A stretch of 64,000 bases of DNA. Origin: Rhizobium sp. R711. GTDB lineage: Bacteria; Pseudomonadota; Alphaproteobacteria; Rhizobiales; Rhizobiaceae. The notes below the pieces were generated by a model. It was not told where the DNA came from. It ran no database searches and saw nothing but the letters and a program-made list of their open reading frames with translations. How positions within the stretch are numbered: position 1 is the first letter of the stretch; every line of letters begins with the position of its first letter. The position numbers and the translations under genes are program-made. Location: the NCBI RefSeq assembly GCF_002211365.1, contig NZ_LOKZ01000011.1, positions 1 to 64,000 of the forward strand, read 5' to 3'. Below, piece after piece: positions 59,028-64,000 of the stretch.

Positions 59028-60623
59028 TCAATCGACGGCGAAAACCAGCGGCTTCGCCTGGCGGATCGCCGGGTTCGCCATCAGCTTGGCGAGAACCTCG
59101 TCGCCAATCGGACCGTCGACGTAAAGCAGCGCGATCGCATCGCCGCCCTGCTTGTCACGGCCAAGCTGGAAGTTCGCGATGTTGACGCCGGCGGCACCAA
59201 GCGTCGTGCCGATGAAGCCGATCATGCCGGGCACGTCTGTGTTGGTGATGTAGACCATGTGCGAACCGACATCGGCATCGAGGTTGATGCCCTTGATCTG
59301 GATGAAGCGCGGCTTGCCATCCGAAAACACCGTGCCGGCGACCGAGCGCGTCATCGTGTCGGTCTTGACGGTGAGCTTGATGTAGCCGTCGAAAACGCCG
59401 GTCTTGTCGCGCTTGACCTCGGAAAGGACGATGCCCTTTTCCTTGATCATAACAGGCGCCGAGACCATGTTCACGTCGGCGACCTGCGGGCGGATCAGGC
59501 CGGCAAGCAGGGCGCTCGTCAGCGCTCGCGTGTTCATCGTGGCGGTTGCGCCATCAAAGAGAATCTCGATTTCCTTGATCGGCTCTTCCGTAACCTGGCC
59601 GACGAAGGCGCCAAGCACGTCGGCGAGCCGGATGAATGGCTTCAGGATCGGTGCTTCTTCGGCAGTGATCGAGGGCATGTTGATGGCGTTGGAAACGGCA
59701 CCCTTGACGAGGTAATCCGACATCTGCTCGGCGACCTGGAGAGCAACGTTTTCCTGCGCTTCCGTGGTCGACGCACCGAGATGCGGCGTGCAGACAACAT
59801 TCGGCAGGCCGAACAGAGGGCTTTCCTTGGCGGGTTCGACCTCGAATACGTCGAAACCGGCACCGGCAACATGGCCGGACTTGATGGCTTCGGCAAGAGC
59901 TGCCTCATCGACCAGGCCGCCGCGGGCGCAGTTGATGATGCGAACGCCGGGCTTGGTCTTGGCGAGGTTCTCCCTGCCGAGAATGCCGCGGGTCTTGTCG
60001 GTCATCGGTACGTGCAGGGTAATGAAGTCGGCCTTGGCCAGAAGCTCGTCGAGCTCGACCTTGGTGACGCCCATTTCCTGGCCGCGCTCGGCCGACAGGA
60101 AGGGATCGTAGGCCAGAACATGCATGCCGAGGCCGATCGCCTTCTTGCAGACGATGCCGCCAATATTACCGGCACCGATGACGCCCAGCGTCTTGCCGGT
60201 GATTTCGACACCCATGAACTTCGACTTTTCCCATTTGCCGGCCTGCGTCGATGCATCGGCCTGCGGCAGCTGGCGAGCAACGGCGAACATCAGGGCGATG
60301 GCGTGTTCGGCTGTTGTGATCGAGTTGCCGAACGGCGTGTTCATGACGATGATACCGCGGCGCGATGCGGCCGGGATATCGACGTTGTCGACGCCGATGC
60401 CGGCGCGGCCGATAACCTTCAGATTGGTCGCCGAGGCGATCAGCTTCTCAGTCGCCTTGGTGGCGGAGCGGATGGCGAGGCCATCGTAGTTGCCGATAAT
60501 TTCGGCAAGCTTGTCCTTGTCCTTGCCAAGCTGCGGCTGGAAATCGACTTCGACGCCGCGATCACGGAAGATCTGGACGGCGGTTTCCGACAGTTCGTCG
60601 GATACGAGAACGCGAGGTGCCAT
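59028..60623 (-). CDS. serA: D-3-phosphoglycerate dehydrogenase
   Basis: Oxidises 3-phosphoglycerate to phosphohydroxypyruvate with NAD, the first step of serine synthesis. The 531-residue long form has a substrate/NAD core (GRAGIGVDNVDIPAASRRGI; GVIGAGNIGGIVCKKA), catalytic Arg/Glu/His set with the His in VCTPHLGASTTEAQ, an intervening domain (about residues 315-450), and a C-terminal ACT domain (DVPGMIGFIGTTLGAAGVNI). The ATG at 60623 follows AAGGAAG. serC lies upstream in the same direction. Confidence 0.96.
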   Translation of the reverse strand: MAPRVLVSDELSETAVQIFRDRGVEVDFQPQLGKDKDKLAEIIGNYDGLAIRSATKATEKLIASATNLKVIGRAGIGVDNVDIPAASRRGIIVMNTPFGNSITTAEHAIALMFAVARQLPQADASTQAGKWEKSKFMGVEITGKTLGVIGAGNIGGIVCKKAIGLGMHVLAYDPFLSAERGQEMGVTKVELDELLAKADFITLHVPMTDKTRGILGRENLAKTKPGVRIINCARGGLVDEAALAEAIKSGHVAGAGFDVFEVEPAKESPLFGLPNVVCTPHLGASTTEAQENVALQVAEQMSDYLVKGAVSNAINMPSITAEEAPILKPFIRLADVLGAFVGQVTEEPIKEIEILFDGATATMNTRALTSALLAGLIRPQVADVNMVSAPVMIKEKGIVLSEVKRDKTGVFDGYIKLTVKTDTMTRSVAGTVFSDGKPRFIQIKGINLDADVGSHMVYITNTDVPGMIGFIGTTLGAAGVNIANFQLGRDKQGGDAIALLYVDGPIGDEVLAKLMANPAIRQAKPLVFAVD

Positions 60624-60707
60624 TGGGGCTTCCTTCAAAAAGTTCAGCGATGGATGAAATCAGGGATGCGAGGCTCCGCCCGGCGAGCGGAGCCGGATGC
60701 GATCAAC

Positions 60708-61886
60708 TCAGGCAGCAGCCTGCGAAAGCGTCGCCTTCTGCGTTTCGAAGGCCCAAGACAGCCATGGCATCAGCTTCTGCATGTCAGCCGTTTCGATCGT
60801 GGCGCCGGCCCAGATGCGAAGACCTGATGGAGCATCGCGATAATGGCCGATGTCGTAGGCGACACCTTCCTTGTCGAGCAGGCTGACGATGCCCTTGGCG
60901 AAATTCGCCTGGCCGTCAGCGTCGAGTGCCAGCACGTCCTTGTCGACGATTTTCAGGCAGACGGAGGTATTGGAGGCGGTTTCCGGCTTGACCGCCAGAT
61001 TAGCGATCCAGTCGTTGGCAGCCACGAAGTCTGCTATGACCTTGGCGTTCGCATCAGCGCGCGCCATCAGGCCCTTGAGGCCGCCGACCTCTTTCGACCA
61101 CAGCAGCGCATCGATGTAGTCCTCGACGCAGAGCATCGACGGAGTATTGATGGTTTCGCCGCTGAAGATGCCTTCGATCAGCTTGCCGCCCGAGGTCAGG
61201 CGGAAGATTTTCGGCAACGGCCATGCCGGGGCGTAGCTAAGCAGACGCTCGACAGCACGCGGCGAGAGAATGATGACGCCATGTGCGCCCTCGCCGCCGA
61301 GAACTTTCTGCCAGGAGAAGGTGACGACATCGAGCTTGGCGAAATCAAGGTTCTGCGCGAAGGCAGCAGACGTCGCGTCGCAGATCGTCAAACCTTTGCG
61401 ATCGGCAGGGATGAAATCGGCGTTCGGAACGCGGACGCCAGAGGTCGTGCCGTTCCAGGTGAAGACCACGTCGCGGTCAAAATCGATCGTGGAGAGATCG
61501 GGCAGCTCGCCGTATCCGGCTTCGATCTTCCGGACGTCCTTGAGCTTCAGCTGCTTGACGACGTCGGTGACCCAACCTGCGCCGAAGCTTTCCCAGGCGA
61601 CCATGTCGGCGCCACGCTCACCGAGCAGCGACCAGAGCGCCATTTCAACGGCGCCGGTATCGGAGGCCGGAACGATGCCGATGCGGTAATCCGCCGGTAC
61701 TTCCAGAACGTCTCGGGTAAGATCAATAGCCTGCTTCAGCTTTGTCTTTCCGATCTTCGCGCGGTGCGAACGGCCAAGAGCCGAGTCGGAAAGGGCTTCG
61801 AGCGACCAACCGGGGCGCTTCGAGCAAGGGCCAGAAGAAAAATGAGTATTTTGCGGACGTACGTCCGGCTTTGCGGTCTTCGCCAT
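60708..61886 (-). CDS. serC: Phosphoserine aminotransferase
   Basis: PLP enzyme transferring an amino group from glutamate to phosphohydroxypyruvate. The 392-residue protein belongs to the alphaproteobacterial-type SerC (start [17 protein letters not shown]). The PLP Lys is in [28 protein letters not shown] carries the cofactor-binding Asp. The gene lies 84 bases upstream of serA with no strong terminator, so the two are likely one operon. The ATG at 61886 follows AAGGA, itself within a leader hairpin. Confidence 0.96.
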   Translation of the reverse strand: MAKTAKPDVRPQNTHFSSGPCSKRPGWSLEALSDSALGRSHRAKIGKTKLKQAIDLTRDVLEVPADYRIGIVPASDTGAVEMALWSLLGERGADMVAWESFGAGWVTDVVKQLKLKDVRKIEAGYGELPDLSTIDFDRDVVFTWNGTTSGVRVPNADFIPADRKGLTICDATSAAFAQNLDFAKLDVVTFSWQKVLGGEGAHGVIILSPRAVERLLSYAPAWPLPKIFRLTSGGKLIEGIFSGETINTPSMLCVEDYIDALLWSKEVGGLKGLMARADANAKVIADFVAANDWIANLAVKPETASNTSVCLKIVDKDVLALDADGQANFAKGIVSLLDKEGVAYDIGHYRDAPSGLRIWAGATIETADMQKLMPWLSWAFETQKATLSQAAA

Positions 61887-61945
61887 GCGCTATCCTTCCA
61901 GATAGATAGCTCCTCGTTGGGGAGGAGTGTCCCGCCGCCGTGGTT
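61887..61945 (-). promoter_or_regulatory. Probable serC leader RNA motif
   Basis: The serC leader holds two hairpins on the minus strand. One is a 6-pair stem (plus-strand arms CTCCTC 61910-61915 and GAGGAG 61922-61927). The other is a 5-pair stem (CTATC 61890-61894, GATAG 61901-61905) with the Shine-Dalgarno AAGGA in its loop. Structured serC leaders of this kind are a known RNA motif in alphaproteobacteria; I cannot check the match to that model. Confidence 0.6.
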
Positions 61946-62026
61946 ATAGAGCAGTGAGATCGAAGTCAAGCAGCCGGCGTCGCTGTGAGAGAACTTTTTG
62001 GCTTATGCGCGTCATTGCGTCGCTGA

Positions 62027-62839
62027 CTACCAACCGGCGATGCGCAAGCCGATACGGATTTCATGCCGCGCCAATCCGTCGTCGCGGCCGCTTATCCCGG
62101 AGGAACCTGCGAACATGCTACCCCCGGCAACATCGGAAAAGCGATAACCGAAATCGATCTTGATGTGATCGTTGATTTCATAGCTGAGGCCGGCCATCAA
62201 CGCATAGGTGAACCGCCAACTGTTCTCGCCATTGAAATCTTGCCGGGAGAACGTCGCCCCCGAACAGGTCGAACCACTATCCACGCACTCGGGTTGCGAA
62301 TGCACGTTCCCCCATCTGACGTTGGTTATCCCGATACCCGCGCCAACATAGGGGGTGAAGCCGGCAATCGTCGCGAGGTCGGCATAGCCGTTTGTCATAA
62401 CGCCATAGGCGCGAAGATCGGCGTGCACACCCGAGGCACAGCCGGTCCCGGTGGGAGCGGATGCAGCACAAGGCAAATCGGTACGGGCGTTGCCGGTAAA
62501 GTCGCTCTTGAAGAAATCCCCTGTGAGGTCGGCGCGCCAAATGTCGGTGAATTGATAGCCGATCCCGGCGCTGCCGGAGATCGGTCTGGAGAAGCGTGCC
62601 GAATCGAATTCGCCACCAACGGAGGCGCCGCCAGTGTCATCGAAGCGGTAGGCCGGAGCCTCGTCACCCGTCCACGGCGTATAGCCAAGATCACCACGAA
62701 GATACCAGCCCATCGCCGATGTATCGCTGGCAATACTGACTTCGGGTACCTCTGTAATCGGGAGATCCTCCGCCATTGCCGGACCGCCGAACAGAGCGAG
62801 GCTTGCCGCGGTGACGAGGATTATGGCGGACAATTTCAT
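62027..62839 (-). CDS. Outer-membrane beta-barrel protein, Omp25-like
   Basis: A 270-residue porin-like protein. The signal peptide ends PAMA (about residue 23). Mature sequence begins with DTSAMGWYLRGDLGYTPWTG, has strand-like alternation throughout (YGVMTNGYADLATIAGFTPY) and ends in an aromatic residue (RIGLRIAGW). A pair of Cys lies in one loop (ECVDSGSTCSG), with two more in another (LPCAASAPTGTGC), which might form loop disulfides. A related but distinct barrel gene follows in tandem upstream. Confidence 0.9.
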   Translation of the reverse strand: MKLSAIILVTAASLALFGGPAMAEDLPITEVPEVSIASDTSAMGWYLRGDLGYTPWTGDEAPAYRFDDTGGASVGGEFDSARFSRPISGSAGIGYQFTDIWRADLTGDFFKSDFTGNARTDLPCAASAPTGTGCASGVHADLRAYGVMTNGYADLATIAGFTPYVGAGIGITNVRWGNVHSQPECVDSGSTCSGATFSRQDFNGENSWRFTYALMAGLSYEINDHIKIDFGYRFSDVAGGSMFAGSSGISGRDDGLARHEIRIGLRIAGW

Positions 62840-62959
62840 TGCAATTCCCGATCGGGCAATGCAGTGCCCGCATGACTGACCAATACGGGCATTATTTCAG
62901 CGAGATGCTAACGTGTAGTTAACTATGTTTGTTAACCTCGAGCGAGTTCGAGGCATACG

Positions 62960-62983
62960 AAAAAGGCCGCCATGGCGGCGGCC
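62960..62983 (-). terminator. Terminator of the right-hand porin gene
   Basis: On the minus strand, GGCCGCC (plus 62977-62983) pairs with GGCGGCC (62965-62971) across a 5-base loop and is followed by TTTTTCG. It lies 40 bases after the stop codon of the barrel protein gene at the right edge. Confidence 0.75.
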
Positions 62984-63020
62984 CTGAAGTCGAGGCTCTC
63001 ACAGCAAGGAACGAAACCGG

Positions 63021-63788
63021 TTATTGCAGCGAGTAACGCAGGCCGAGTTTGAAATCGTGCGAGGTAATGTTATTGAAGTGCATAGGGCCGGTATCTACGG
63101 TGTTGTCATAAGAGTGAATCCGGCCGGTCTGTGCATCGCCTAGGTTGAGGTAGGTATAACCGAAGTCGACCGTGAGACGGTCTGTCACCTGATAACCGAG
63201 ACCAGCATGCAGCGCCCAGGCAAAGTTCCAGGTGGAATCGCTGTCAGCATAAGCAACGCCTTGAGTCGGGACATTGACGTCTCTGAAACTAGAGATGGTG
63301 TTGCGTGAGGTACCGATACCGGCCCCGACATAAGGCGTGATGCCATACCAAGTGCCGATATCGACGTAGGCGTTGGCCATCACCAGCCATTCTGACTTGG
63401 CGCCGTCATAGTCATTCGTGGCATCCCAGACAGCCGCCCCCGTCGCGTCGGTGTGACCATAACGATCGAGCGCGGAAAAATCGGTCTTGCCGCGATACTG
63501 GACAATCGCATCAGCACGCAGCCACTGATTGAATTGATAGCCGATGCCCAAGTCGCCAAGCGGCCCGCTGTCAAAGCCGCCGTCGTCGAGAAATTCGTGG
63601 AGCTCCACGTCGTCAAACAATTCGTGCTGCAACCCACCAAGACGCTGGTTGGTCATACCTATATCGCCGCGCAGATACCATCCGCCGAAGGTCGGGACGG
63701 GTGCCGGTGGGTCAACATAGAGATCAGCGGCGAGAACGGGGCCGCCGCCCACCAGCGCCGCAGCCACGGCAATCAAAAATCTCTTCAT
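63021..63788 (-). CDS. Outer-membrane beta-barrel protein, Omp25-like (second copy)
   Basis: A 255-residue porin-like protein from the ATG at 63788, which has GGAGAA upstream. The signal peptide ends VLAAD. The mature part has FGGWYLRGDIGMTNQRLGGL near the start, closely paralleling the neighbouring barrel protein, then barrel strands (NFAWALHAGLGYQVTDRLTV), and ends LGLRYSLQ. The aromatic last residue usual in such barrels is replaced by Gln, a small oddity. Each gene has its own promoter region and terminator. Confidence 0.9.
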   Translation of the reverse strand: MKRFLIAVAAALVGGGPVLAADLYVDPPAPVPTFGGWYLRGDIGMTNQRLGGLQHELFDDVELHEFLDDGGFDSGPLGDLGIGYQFNQWLRADAIVQYRGKTDFSALDRYGHTDATGAAVWDATNDYDGAKSEWLVMANAYVDIGTWYGITPYVGAGIGTSRNTISSFRDVNVPTQGVAYADSDSTWNFAWALHAGLGYQVTDRLTVDFGYTYLNLGDAQTGRIHSYDNTVDTGPMHFNNITSHDFKLGLRYSLQ

Positions 63789-64000
63789 AGTATTCTCCAA
63801 GAAAAAACCAACACCCGGCGCGCATAGATCGACCACGCCCGGCTTTATTCATCCTGGAGTCTTACAAACTAGAGTTAATGTCAGATTAAATTTACAGGAT
63901 CTTTATCATGATTTCGCGTGCTGGACCGGACGCCGAACAACGCCCGGCACGCAATGCATACGGACGTCACGCGGCGTCGCGCACACCACCAATTATGCCT

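Noticed and set aside
59010..60827. 605-codon plus-strand frame over serA
   Set aside because: Antisense to an unambiguous serA; rich in Asp, Arg and His as expected for a reverse shadow.

Overview
The window looks like chromosome from a member of the Rhizobiaceae (Hyphomicrobiales): GC-rich coding DNA, a DUF982 gene, several Omp25-type small porins, a NodT-type outer-membrane factor, a likely serC leader, a cobalamin riboswitch in front of cbtBA, and two Pot-type ABC transporters tied to catabolic enzymes. Genus cannot be fixed from the sequence alone.

Layout. 0.4-6.4 kb: housekeeping and membrane genes (small membrane-anchored protein, pseudouridine synthase, phosphoribosyltransferase, SLC13-type permease, purC) and a TetR regulator. 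6.4-12.5 kb: a tripartite RND efflux pump (adaptor, inner-membrane pump, outer-membrane lipoprotein) ending in a strong terminator. 12.6-20.1 kb: a LacI-controlled operon joining a Pot-like ABC importer to a nucleoside hydrolase and an adenine deaminase, so most likely purine nucleoside/base uptake and breakdown. 20.1-27.3 kb: a second Pot-like importer on the minus strand with an SDR dehydrogenase and an M20 amidohydrolase, facing a divergent LuxR-type regulator; its substrate is unknown. 27.3-35.2 kb: EamA exporter, GST, a molybdopterin oxidoreductase, another LuxR-type regulator, the B12-riboswitch/cbtB/cbtA cobalt-uptake operon, a histidine phosphatase and a GGDEF-EAL protein. 35.4-38.6 kb: a small porin, a secreted protein built from about 70 pentapeptide repeats, and a divergent LapG-type cysteine proteinase. 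38.6-46.4 kb: accessory DNA with small orphan genes, three frameshifted genes, a truncated serine recombinase and two inward-facing remnants of the same IS481-like element, ending at the 3' end of tRNA-Met(CAT). 46.5-51.7 kb: mnmA, then rhodanese-chrB/chrA and an MFS gene. 51.7-58.1 kb: a heavily mutated PAS-GGDEF-EAL pseudogene, a MerR regulator with its zntA-type Zn/Cd/Pb ATPase, and a prokaryotic ionotropic-glutamate-receptor-like protein. 58.4-64 kb: small envelope proteins, serA and serC with a structured leader, and two Omp25-like proteins.

How the genes work together. Much of the window is about traffic across the envelope: drug efflux, Zn/Cd/Pb and chromate efflux, cobalt uptake, and two importers whose neighbouring enzymes suggest what they carry. 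Regulatory sites readable in the sequence (dyads near TetR, LacI, LuxR, MerR and chrB genes, a B12 riboswitch, a serC leader) match this view of many small, separately controlled units. The most unusual items are the iGluR-like protein with a non-canonical pore loop, the 15-bp-repeat secreted protein beside a LapG-like proteinase, and the decayed IS/recombinase island beside tRNA-Met.
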